Of a DNA stretch of 5,505 bases, positions 1 through 5,393 are shown in pieces (the stretch's first letter is position 1; every line of letters starts with the position of its first letter). The notes beneath the pieces are model-generated. The model was given only the letters and a program-made list of their open reading frames with translations. It did not search any database and was not told the origin of the DNA. The stretch is from NCBI GenBank assembly GCA_035689095.1, contig DASSMB010000257.1, positions 1-5,505 on the forward strand. The letters run 5' to 3'. The position numbers and the translations under genes were made by a program. This stretch comes from JACDDK01 sp035689095 (GTDB taxonomy: Bacteria > Actinomycetota > Rubrobacteria > Rubrobacterales > Rubrobacteraceae).

Positions 1-1049
1 ACCCGGCACGAGATAGGGGGGAGAGGCCTGGCGTCCGGCGCGTCCCGCACCTCCAGCGGCGCGTCCAGGACCTCGAAGATGCGCTGCGACGAGGCCCCGG
101 CCCGCGAGATGCCCGCAGCCAGAAAACCTATCGTCAGGATCGGGAACAGCAGGAAGCCCAGGTACGTGTTGAACGCGACCAGTTCCCCGATGGTGAGTCT
201 GCCCCCGATCACCTGCAACCCGCCGAACAGGATGATCGCCAGCGTCCCCAGGTTGGCGAGCAGGAACACGAACGGGAAGTTGTTGGAGAACGCGCGCACG
301 GTCTCGATGTTCTTGCCGTAAAGCTCGTCGTTGACCACGCGGTAGCGCTCCGTCTCGTAGTCCTCGCGGGTGAAGGTGCGGATGACACGCAGTCCCGTCA
401 GGTCTTCCTGAAGCACGGAGTTCAAGCGTCCGAGCGTCTGCTGCACGCTGCGGAAGAGTGGTCCGATCCTGCGGACGAAGCGCAGGAGCAGCACGAAGAT
501 CACCGGCACTATGGCGAGCGCCACGAGCGCGAGCTGCCAGTTGAGCGAGAACAGCAGGGCGGTCGTGCCCAGCAGCATCAGTGCGGCGGCGGCGAGTTGC
601 ACGACGCCGTTACCGGCGAACGTCCGGATCTGCTCCACGTCGCTCGTCAGCCGCGTCACGAGCTGGCCCGTCTCGACCCGGTCGTAGTAGCCGAACCCTA
701 ACCGTTCGATCCTCGCGAACAGGTCGTTCCGCAGGTCGTAGGCAACGCTCTGGGAAGCCCGCTCCGCCAGATACCCCTGCAAGAACTGGAACAACCCGCG
801 CACCACCGCCGCCCCGACCAGCCCGCCGACCGCCAGCAGGATTATGTTCAAACGACGCGGCGCGATGCCGTCGTCTATGGCGATCCTGATGAGCTGCGGT
901 GTAGACAGGCTCGCCGCCGACGCGAGCACCAGCGCGACGAAGGCCCCGAAAGCCTCGGTCTTGTACGAGCGCAGGTAGCCCAGAGCCCTCCAGACGGCGC
1001 GCAGGCCGTCCGAGGACTCTCCGGCGCCGCTGTCCCGGCGCTGCTCCAA
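1..1049 (-). CDS. ABC exporter, transmembrane half (partial, ATPase domain beyond window edge)
   Basis: Membrane part of a type I (MsbA/BmrA/YheI-like) ABC exporter, which moves hydrophobic compounds out of the cell using ATP. I translated 349 residues in one open frame running off the left edge. Hydrophobic segments lie near 33-55, 68-92, 148-168, 171-190, 258-280 and 290-312, as in an ABC_membrane domain. Family signatures are FGYYDRVETGQLVTRLTSD (118-136, first coupling region) and the LTGLRVIRTFTRED stretch (217-230, second intracellular region). The linker RPLPPI near 341-346 normally leads directly into the nucleotide-binding domain, so Walker A, signature and Walker B motifs should lie outside the window. 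The chosen start is TTG at 1047-1049, because no ATG or GTG lies in frame for at least 60 nt upstream. There is no clear Shine-Dalgarno, but the start is only 5 nt after the preceding stop, suggesting translational coupling. Many such half-transporters are heterodimers, so a partner may follow. The family is certain; substrate and exact start are not. Confidence 0.9.
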   Translation of the reverse strand, partial: MEQRRDSGAGESSDGLRAVWRALGYLRSYKTEAFGAFVALVLASAASLSTPQLIRIAIDDGIAPRRLNIILLAVGGLVGAAVVRGLFQFLQGYLAERASQSVAYDLRNDLFARIERLGFGYYDRVETGQLVTRLTSDVEQIRTFAGNGVVQLAAAALMLLGTTALLFSLNWQLALVALAIVPVIFVLLLRFVRRIGPLFRSVQQTLGRLNSVLQEDLTGLRVIRTFTREDYETERYRVVNDELYGKNIETVRAFSNNFPFVFLLANLGTLAIILFGGLQVIGGRLTIGELVAFNTYLGFLLFPILTIGFLAAGISRAGASSQRIFEVLDAPLEVRDAPDARPLPPISCR

Positions 1050-1054
1050 ACTTG

Positions 1055-1471
1055 CTATGCGCCCATCTGGGTTGTGTGGCGCGGCTCGATGTGGATGACC
1101 ACCCGCTCGTCGCCGGGCTGGTGGAAGGGGTACTTGTCCTGATCCAAATATTTCTTCGCCATCGCGTTGATGAAGTCCAGGTCCGGGTCTTCCTCGATGT
1201 GGACGACCTCGCCTCGTACCTCCAGGTAGCGGTAGGGGTTCTCCGGGTCCACGATGGAGAGGGCGATGCGGGGGTCGCGGCCCACGTTGCGGTACTTCTG
1301 GCGGGCCTTCGTCTGGCTGAACTTGAGGTGCTCGCCGTCCCAGTCGAACCAGACGGGGTTGTTCTGCGGCTCTCCGTCGGGGCCGAGGGTGGCGACGTGC
1401 GCCAGCGCCGTGCTCTCCAGCAGGTCCTTGTAGTCCGCGGGGATCTTCGCTCTACCGTTCTCCGTGGTCAT
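1055..1471 (-). CDS. PPOX-class F420-dependent oxidoreductase (Rv1155-like, TIGR03618 type)
   Basis: Small split-barrel flavin/deazaflavin-binding protein of 138 residues, the usual length for this family. Characterised Rv1155-type relatives bind coenzyme F420 and use it to reduce or oxidise small molecules in the cytoplasm. Visible signatures are ATLGPDGEPQNNPVWFDWDG (27-46), the first strands of the barrel, and the basic stretch SQTKARQKYRNVGRDPRIA (52-70), whose Lys/Arg residues would contact the cofactor phosphate tail. It continues with LSIVDPENPYRYLEVRGEV, a typical core strand pair. The ATG start at 1469-1471 has a good ribosome binding site, GAAAGGA (1477-1483), 5 nt upstream. It follows the LLM-class gene after 51 nt and precedes the ABC exporter by 5 nt, so it probably belongs to the same transcript. 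The choice of F420 over FMN is from family resemblance; the substrate is unknown. Confidence 0.88.
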   Translation of the reverse strand: MTTENGRAKIPADYKDLLESTALAHVATLGPDGEPQNNPVWFDWDGEHLKFSQTKARQKYRNVGRDPRIALSIVDPENPYRYLEVRGEVVHIEEDPDLDFINAMAKKYLDQDKYPFHQPGDERVVIHIEPRHTTQMGA

Positions 1472-1476
1472 CCGTG

Positions 1477-1483
1477 TCCTTTC
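1477..1483 (-). promoter_or_regulatory. Ribosome binding site of the second PPOX-class gene
   Basis: GAAAGGA on the minus strand lies 5 nt before the ATG at 1469-1471, inside the 51-nt gap (1472-1522) after the LLM-class gene. No promoter or terminator hairpin is evident in that gap, so readthrough from the upstream gene is likely. Confidence 0.7.
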
Positions 1484-1522
1484 GTTGTCGGGTTGCTGTC
1501 GCCAAAGAGTTTATCCTCTCAT

Positions 1523-2416
1523 CTAACCGCGGCGCTCCTTCGCCACGGCCTCGCGCACCGCCGGGACGACTTCGTTCGCGAACGCCTCTACCTGGCGCTC
1601 GTGGTCCTCCGAGGGCCAGTAGATAAACGTGTCCATCCCGCACTCCAGAACGAACCGGGTTAGCTGTTCGATCCAGGTCGAGGCCGGTCCTTCCAGTAGA
1701 CCTTCGCCCTCGGCCCCGATCCTGCCGGAGAGGTTGTAGACGCGCTTTATCTCCGAGGTCTGCCTGCCCGCTTCCGCGGCCCCGGCGTCTATTCGGGCGT
1801 GCAGCTCCGGCAGGCGCTCCGGCGGAGCCCAGAACAGCGACGGGACCCAGCCGTCCGCGAGCCGCCCGACGAGTTGCAGCATCCGGGGGCCGGCCGCCCC
1901 GATCCAGATGCCGATGTCGTGGACGGGCCGCGGTCCGGGCCGCATGCCGTTGAGCGCGTAGATCTCACCCTCGAACCGCAGTGAGCGCTCCTCGCTCCAC
2001 ACGAGCCGCATGACCTGTATCGCCTCCTCCACGGAACGGACCGCCTCCGCCGGGCTCCTGCGCGGGCCGTCCATCGCCACGATCGCGTCCCAGAAAGCTC
2101 CCGCGCCGAGCCCGATCTCGACCCGCCCGCCGGAGAGCACGTCGAGGCTCGCCGCCGCCTTCGCCAGCATCGCGGGGGGACGCAGCGGCAGGTTCGCCAC
2201 GTCCGGGAAGAACCGGACGCGCTCCGTTACCGGGACGAGCGTGGAGATGAGCGTCCACGTATCCAGGAAGCGCCGCTGGTACGGGTGGTCCTGGATGCCG
2301 ACGAGGTCGAGACCCGCCCGGTCCGCCGCCTTCACTATCTTCGCCGCGTGGTCCGGCGGGTCCGCCAGCGGCTCCGCGCTGACGCCGAACTCCAGGTCCC
2401 TGCCGTAGTCGGTCAC
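1523..2416 (-). CDS. LLM-class flavin/F420-dependent oxidoreductase
   Basis: Luciferase-like monooxygenase family enzyme of 297 residues, a normal length for the single-domain (beta/alpha)8 barrel. The family uses FMN or F420 to oxidise or reduce small organic molecules in the cytoplasm. Signatures in order are: the early GIQDHPYQ strand end (40-47) with the Asp-His pair; LPLRPPAMLAKAAASLDVLSGGR (76-98) followed by VEIGLGAGAF (99-108), the most conserved block of the family; and GPRPVHDIGIWIGAAGPRML (161-180) followed by VGRLADGW (183-190). The Leu-Ser-Gly-Gly-Arg and Gly-Leu-Gly-Ala-Gly runs are typical of actinobacterial F420-type members, so F420 use is likely but not proven. The start is GTG (2414-2416), overlapping the transporter stop as GTGA, with a strong AAAGGAG site 5 nt upstream. 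Translational coupling to the MFS pump suggests that the enzyme and pump act on related compounds. Substrate unknown. Confidence 0.92.
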   Translation of the reverse strand: MTDYGRDLEFGVSAEPLADPPDHAAKIVKAADRAGLDLVGIQDHPYQRRFLDTWTLISTLVPVTERVRFFPDVANLPLRPPAMLAKAAASLDVLSGGRVEIGLGAGAFWDAIVAMDGPRRSPAEAVRSVEEAIQVMRLVWSEERSLRFEGEIYALNGMRPGPRPVHDIGIWIGAAGPRMLQLVGRLADGWVPSLFWAPPERLPELHARIDAGAAEAGRQTSEIKRVYNLSGRIGAEGEGLLEGPASTWIEQLTRFVLECGMDTFIYWPSEDHERQVEAFANEVVPAVREAVAKERRG

Positions 2417-3831
2417 TTCTTCTCCTTTCCGGTGTTGCCCCGCAGTCCCAGCGTCGCCACCAGCGAGATCAGGAGCGCCACGATCAGGACCAGGAAAGCG
2501 TCCGAGTACGGCGCGGCGTCCAGCCCGTAGAGGGGGTTGAGCGCTCCGGCGTCCGCCTCCTTGCGGGCCGCCAGGAACGCGCCGATCACCGCCGGACCCG
2601 TACCGCCGCCGAGAAAGAACAGGCCGTTGAAGATACCGAGCCCCGCCCCGACCTCGTCCGGCTCCAGGACCGAGGCGGCGGCGTTGACGTTCGGGGAGTT
2701 TGCGAGGGCGAAGCCGGTCCCGACGCCGAGCATCCCCAACGCCACGATCACCGGCGACGCCCCGGCCCCGAAGGTCGAGATAGAGAGGATTGAGAGCAGC
2801 ATGATCCCCAGCCCCACGAGAATGAGGACGCGCGCCCCGATCCTGTCCGACAACCTTCCCGCCACCGGCGACAGTACCGCCAGCGCCACCGCGCCCGGCG
2901 TGAGTACCAGCCCCGCCTGACCCGGAGACAGGCCGTTGACCTGCGAGACGAGCAGCGGCACGAACACCAGCGCCGACACGTTCGCCAGCATGGAGAAGTA
3001 CCCGACCGCCACAGCCGCCACATAGGCCCGGTTCTTGAACAGCGCGGGGGAGACAAACGGCTCCGCGGCGCTACGTATGCGCCAAGCGAATCCCGCGGCC
3101 GCCAGAGCTGCGCCGATGAAGCTGCCCCACGAGGACGCTGACCCAAAACCGGACACCTGTCCGCGAGTTATCCCGTACAGGAAGAGTCCCGCCGCCAGTC
3201 CGAGCAGGACGCCGCCGGGTAGGTCGAAGCCGCGCGAGCCTTCCGGGCTGTCGTCCGGGAGGACGTAGAGGGCGGCGGGGAGGAGGGCGAGGGTCAGGAG
3301 CAAGGTGCCGATGAACAGGTAGTGCCAGCCGGCGAGGGCCGCCACCGCGCCGCCGACTATAGGGCCGACGGACGCCCCGATGCCGACGCTAGAGACGATC
3401 AGGCCGAGCGCCGATCCCCGCTCTCCGGGCGGCAGCACCTTCGCTATGGAGACGCTGGAGAGGGCGGGGATGGCCGCGCCGCCCGCGCCCTGCACGATAC
3501 GTCCGAATACCAGCGTCCCGAGGCTCGGCGCCCACGCGCACAACAAGCTCCCCACGGCGAACGCCAGGAGGCCGACCGCGAAGGCGCGCCGGATGCTGAA
3601 GATGTCGGCGACGCGGCCGTAGAGGGGGATGCCGACGGCGTAGGTGAGGAGGTAGCCCGTGATCACCCACCCAACCTGCGCCTCCGAAGCGCCGTAGTCC
3701 CGGCCTATGACCGGCACGACCACGTTCACCATAGAGCTGTTCAGGACCGAGACGAAGACCGCCGAGATCAGGACCCCGAGCAGGAGCCGCGTGGAGACCT
3801 TTCCTCCCGTCGCGGTTTGCTCCTTGCTCAA
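2413..3831 (-). CDS. MFS drug/H+ antiporter, 14-helix type (TetK/TetL-like, DHA2-type)
   Basis: Inner-membrane proton-driven multidrug efflux protein of 472 residues with about 14 hydrophobic helices (roughly 15-40, 52-72, 82-101, 105-125, 139-160, 168-190, 204-222, 235-250, 270-295, 303-323, 335-355, 359-378, 396-420, 443-463). Diagnostic motifs are: YGRVADIFSIRRAF (71-84), motif A in loop 2-3; FGRIVQGAGGAA (109-120), motif B with the conserved Arg111; GIGASVGPIVGG (150-161), the antiporter motif C; and GRLSDRIGARVLI (325-337), the motif A echo in the second half. The run from 109 to 175, AEPFVSPALFKN (256-267) and DEVGAGLGIFNG (392-403) resemble tetracycline pumps TetK/TetL, but that does not fix the substrate. 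Helix 1 reads LNSSMVNVVVP (30-40), with Asn where many DHA2 pumps have Asp. The start is TTG (3829-3831), sharing TTGA with the reductase stop; no good ribosome site is visible, so coupled translation is likely. Confidence 0.93.
   Translation of the reverse strand: MSKEQTATGGKVSTRLLLGVLISAVFVSVLNSSMVNVVVPVIGRDYGASEAQVGWVITGYLLTYAVGIPLYGRVADIFSIRRAFAVGLLAFAVGSLLCAWAPSLGTLVFGRIVQGAGGAAIPALSSVSIAKVLPPGERGSALGLIVSSVGIGASVGPIVGGAVAALAGWHYLFIGTLLLTLALLPAALYVLPDDSPEGSRGFDLPGGVLLGLAAGLFLYGITRGQVSGFGSASSWGSFIGAALAAAGFAWRIRSAAEPFVSPALFKNRAYVAAVAVGYFSMLANVSALVFVPLLVSQVNGLSPGQAGLVLTPGAVALAVLSPVAGRLSDRIGARVLILVGLGIMLLSILSISTFGAGASPVIVALGMLGVGTGFALANSPNVNAAASVLEPDEVGAGLGIFNGLFFLGGGTGPAVIGAFLAARKEADAGALNPLYGLDAAPYSDAFLVLIVALLISLVATLGLRGNTGKEKK
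2422..2428 (-). promoter_or_regulatory. Strong ribosome binding site for the LLM-class gene, inside the transporter gene
   Basis: AAAGGAG on the minus strand lies 5 nt before the GTG start at 2414-2416, within the last codons of the MFS gene (encoding the Lys/Glu tail Gly-Lys-Glu-Lys-Lys). It decides the GTG start and the GTGA overlap. Confidence 0.8.
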
Positions 3832-4430
3832 GCGACGGCCCCGGCTATCCGCGCCTCGTCCGGTCGTTGCAGCCTGCCGGACAGGTCCACGACGAGCGCG
3901 CCGAGCTGGTCCAGCCGCGCGGCGTAGGTGTCGTCCGTGATCTCACCGTCCTCCGAACGCTGCCACGCCTTCGGGATCGCCACCATCAGCGGCGCCACGA
4001 TGCCGCGCAGCGCGTGAACGGCATGGACCATCGCGGCGTTAGAGTTGGCCGCCGCCTGCTCGCCGCCCGCCGTGGAGATCAGTCCGACCACCCGGCCGTC
4101 CAGGTATGGCCGCTCATCCCGCGAGAGGAACTGCATAAAGTCCAGCGCGTTCTTCGTAACGCCCGCGAGCGTCCCGTGGTAGGCGCCCGTGCTGACTATC
4201 AGGGCGTCGGCGTCCTGGATCTCCTCGACGAAACGCCGGACCTCCGGACCGTACTCGTCGAGAGCCAGCCCCGGCTCGTACATCGGGAGCCGCAACTCCC
4301 GCAGGTCCAGAAGCTCCACCTCCGCCCCGGCTTCCTCTGCGCTCGCCAGCGCCTGCCTGAGCGCCCCGAGGCTGGTCGAACCCTTCCGCAGCGTGCCACC
4401 CAATCCAACTACCTTCAAATGGTCTCTCAA
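3828..4430 (-). CDS. NADPH-dependent FMN reductase family flavoprotein
   Basis: Flavodoxin-fold reductase (FMN_red, PF03358 type) of 200 residues, the standard length. Relatives pass electrons from NAD(P)H through FMN to free flavin, quinones, azo compounds or chromate in the cytoplasm. Seen motifs are: KVVGLGGTLRKGSTS (6-20), strand 1 plus the FMN-phosphate loop; LLDLRELRLPMYEP (40-53); STGAYHGTLAGVTKNALDFM (80-99), the isoalloxazine-binding loop, which here lacks the common Pro-Glu of the T-P-E-Y version but keeps Tyr84, Gly86 and the K-N-A-L-D helix; and ISTAGGEQAA (118-127). The start is TTG at 4428-4430, supported by GAGAGGGG 6 nt upstream; a second in-frame TTG four codons in, just before the KVVGLGG strand, is an alternative. 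The gene ends in a TTGA overlap with the MFS pump. It may reduce the compound exported, detoxify quinones, or supply reduced FMN. Family certain, role inferred. Confidence 0.92.
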   Translation of the reverse strand: MRDHLKVVGLGGTLRKGSTSLGALRQALASAEEAGAEVELLDLRELRLPMYEPGLALDEYGPEVRRFVEEIQDADALIVSTGAYHGTLAGVTKNALDFMQFLSRDERPYLDGRVVGLISTAGGEQAAANSNAAMVHAVHALRGIVAPLMVAIPKAWQRSEDGEITDDTYAARLDQLGALVVDLSGRLQRPDEARIAGAVA

Positions 4431-4455
4431 AACGTACCCCTCTCAAACTCTCAAA
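4424..4455 (-). repeat. Short TTTGAGAG repeats (three exact copies on an 8-bp grid)
   Basis: The octamer TTTGAGAG (CTCTCAAA on the plus strand) occurs at 4448-4455, 4440-4447 and 4424-4431. The first two are directly adjacent, and the third is separated from them by exactly one unit length (4432-4439, diverged). The last copy contains the TTG start codon and the following Arg codon of the reductase gene; the middle copy contributes to the ribosome site. It could be slippage-generated or a binding-site array. Confidence 0.75.
4437..4444 (-). promoter_or_regulatory. Ribosome binding site of the FMN reductase gene
   Basis: GAGAGGGG on the minus strand lies 6 nt before the TTG start at 4428-4430. 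It is partly built from the repeated TTTGAGAG octamer, so the repeat and the translation signal overlap. It is the main support for choosing this TTG. Confidence 0.7.
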
Positions 4456-4463
4456 ATAAGAGT
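4447..4463. repeat. Small inverted repeat ACTCT-N7-AGAGT in the 5' leader
   Basis: Five-base arms ACTCT (4447-4451) and AGAGT (4459-4463) flank a 7-base AT-rich centre. One arm is part of the TTTGAGAG repeat. It is too short for a terminator and has no T-run; it could be a minor hairpin or a second half of a regulator site. Chance occurrence is possible. Confidence 0.35.
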
Positions 4464-4464
4464 C

Positions 4465-4479
4465 TTAATGCCGGACTAA
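4465..4479. promoter_or_regulatory. Candidate MarR-type operator (imperfect 15-bp palindrome)
   Basis: TTAATGCCGGACTAA is an odd-length imperfect palindrome with 5 of 7 symmetric pairs matching and AT-rich TTA/TAA ends, a size and shape usual for MarR-family operators. It lies in the 76-nt gap between the MarR gene and the reductase it precedes, directly downstream of a -10-like hexamer (sharing one base), where a bound repressor would block initiation. Binding is inferred only. Confidence 0.45.
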
Positions 4480-4510
4480 TTGTAAGCCGCCCGGCTCCTT
4501 GTGTTGTCAG
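4479..4510 (-). promoter_or_regulatory. Candidate internal promoter upstream of the FMN reductase gene
   Basis: On the minus strand TACAAT (4479-4484) matches the sigma-70 -10 consensus at 5 of 6 bases and sits in an AT-rich island of an otherwise very GC-rich window. The best -35-like element is CTGACA (4505-4510), but the spacing is 20 nt, longer than the usual 17, so the promoter may depend on an extended or activator-assisted mode, or be weak. Predicted initiation would fall inside the palindrome at 4465-4479, giving a leader of roughly 45 nt before the TTG. Confidence 0.4.
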
Positions 4511-4995
4511 TGCGTGGTTATTGCCGCGCCGGAGCCTCGCTCCAGGTTGGACCGCGCTCTGACCAGAAGCTCGTGAAACACGCGCCGCTCCTCCGCGCTC
4601 ATACCCCGCAGAAGCCGCTCCTCGGCCGTCTCCCAGCAACGGGCGACGGGCTCTTCGAGGGCACGTCCTTCCGATGTGAGGTGTACCCGGAAGCTCCGGG
4701 CGTCCGTGGGGTCCGGCCTGCGCTCGACCATACCGCACCCCTCCAGCCGGCGCAGCATCTTGGTGATGGTCGGCGGCTCGACGCCGAGCCGGACCGCGAG
4801 TTCTCCGCCGCGCAGCCCGTCCTCCTGCCACAGCTCCATAAGCACCATCTCCTGCCCGACGTGCAGGCCGTGCCGGGACAGCATCCCTCCGACATTTCCC
4901 CGGTGCGCCTTGCAGGTCTTCGCCAGCGTAAAGCCGGTCAATCGCTTTACGGGGTGAGTCTGTATCCCCTTCTCCGTTCTCGCGGTGCCCCTCAA
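4507..4995 (-). CDS. MarR-family transcriptional regulator
   Basis: Winged-helix DNA-binding regulator of 162 residues counted from TTG at 4993-4995; MarR proteins typically have 140-170 and act as dimers, usually as repressors released by phenolics, drugs or oxidants. From this start the recognition region is LRGGELAVRLGVEPPTITKM (61-80), followed by LRRLEGCGMVERRPDP (81-96) and the wing DARSFRVHLTSEGRAL (98-113), whose Asp-x-Arg-Ser is the family hallmark. Helices flanking these (about 22-40 and 114-150) would form the dimer interface. The start shares TTGA with the stop of the upstream PPOX gene and has AGGT (5003-5006) 7 nt upstream; the in-frame GTG at 5041-5043 would overlap that gene by 52 nt and add non-family residues. 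Cysteines at 28, 87 and 120 could in principle sense redox state, but none sits at the OhrR position. The likely target is its own region and the genes that follow. Confidence 0.92.
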   Translation of the reverse strand: MRGTARTEKGIQTHPVKRLTGFTLAKTCKAHRGNVGGMLSRHGLHVGQEMVLMELWQEDGLRGGELAVRLGVEPPTITKMLRRLEGCGMVERRPDPTDARSFRVHLTSEGRALEEPVARCWETAEERLLRGMSAEERRVFHELLVRARSNLERGSGAAITTH

Positions 4996-5393
4996 CCGAC
5001 GGACCTGCTGTTCGGACGGAAGGCGTCGGAGTCGAGACCCCACCCGACGATGCGCTGGGGGTGGATCCGGATCACCTCGTCCGAGAAGCCCTCGACGATC
5101 TCACCACCGCCCTCCGAATAGACCTCCGCCCGGCCGCGCACCTCCACGCCCCGCGCCTTCCACGGCGGCGGCACGTCGTCCACCACGAACGCCGCCTTTC
5201 CGGTGGTCCTCGCGTCCCGGAACTTCTTCGTCCTGCCCAGGTTACGCCCGCCGATGTCTATGGTGTCCATCTCCTCGTTGTACCTGAAGCCCACGGGTAC
5301 CACGTGCGGAACGCCCGCCGCGTCCACCGTGGCGAGCCGCCCCAGACGCTGCTCCCGCATGTAAGAGATCTCCGCCTTCGTAAAGCTGCTCAT
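4992..5393 (-). CDS. PPOX-class F420-dependent oxidoreductase, MSMEG_5819/OxyR type
   Basis: Split-barrel oxidoreductase of 133 residues. It resembles the TIGR04023 group, named after MSMEG_5819 and OxyR, the latter an F420-using reductase of oxytetracycline biosynthesis. Recognisable parts are the N-terminal FTKAEISYMREQRLGRLATV (4-23), GVPHVVPVGFRY (27-38), GGRNLGRTKKFRDARTTGKA (48-67) with basic residues expected to hold the cofactor phosphate, AAFVVDDVPPPWKARGVEVR (67-86), and the closing IRIHPQRIVGWGLD (108-121), which is very characteristic of this group. The ATG at 5391-5393 is chosen because GGAG lies 5 nt upstream and the family begins here; a longer GTG frame to 5498 adds only low-complexity residues from the shadow of the upstream gene. 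It overlaps that gene by ATGA and the MarR gene by TTGA, so the three are probably one transcript. Substrate unknown. Confidence 0.9.
   Translation of the reverse strand: MSSFTKAEISYMREQRLGRLATVDAAGVPHVVPVGFRYNEEMDTIDIGGRNLGRTKKFRDARTTGKAAFVVDDVPPPWKARGVEVRGRAEVYSEGGGEIVEGFSDEVIRIHPQRIVGWGLDSDAFRPNSRSVG

Noticed and set aside
1052..1663. 203-residue plus-strand open frame
   Set aside because: It lies antisense to the second PPOX gene and the end of the LLM gene, both of which have clear family motifs and ribosome sites; no motif is recognisable in the plus-strand translation.
3322..3927. 201-residue plus-strand frame rich in Arg, Asp and Glu
   Set aside because: It mirrors the transmembrane-coding strand of the MFS gene; composition is a codon-complement artefact and no fold or start signal supports it.
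4485..4496. AGCC-GGGC-GGCT hairpin after the MarR gene as a terminator
   Set aside because: The stem is only 4 bp and is followed by TACAATTAG (minus strand) rather than a T-run, so it is unlikely to stop transcription.
3867..4562. 231-residue plus-strand open frame
   Set aside because: It runs antisense through the FMN reductase and the regulatory gap; the translation is Arg/Leu/Val-rich without a domain, as expected of a GC-rich shadow frame.
4996..5043. Longer MarR N-terminus from GTG at 5041-5043
   Set aside because: It would overlap the OxyR-type gene by 52 nt and add 16 Arg-rich residues with no family counterpart; TTG at 4993-4995 has a ribosome site and a TTGA junction.
4501..5121. 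206-residue plus-strand open frame
   Set aside because: It is antisense to the MarR gene and the end of the OxyR-type gene; no recognisable domain, and the minus-strand proteins explain the sequence.
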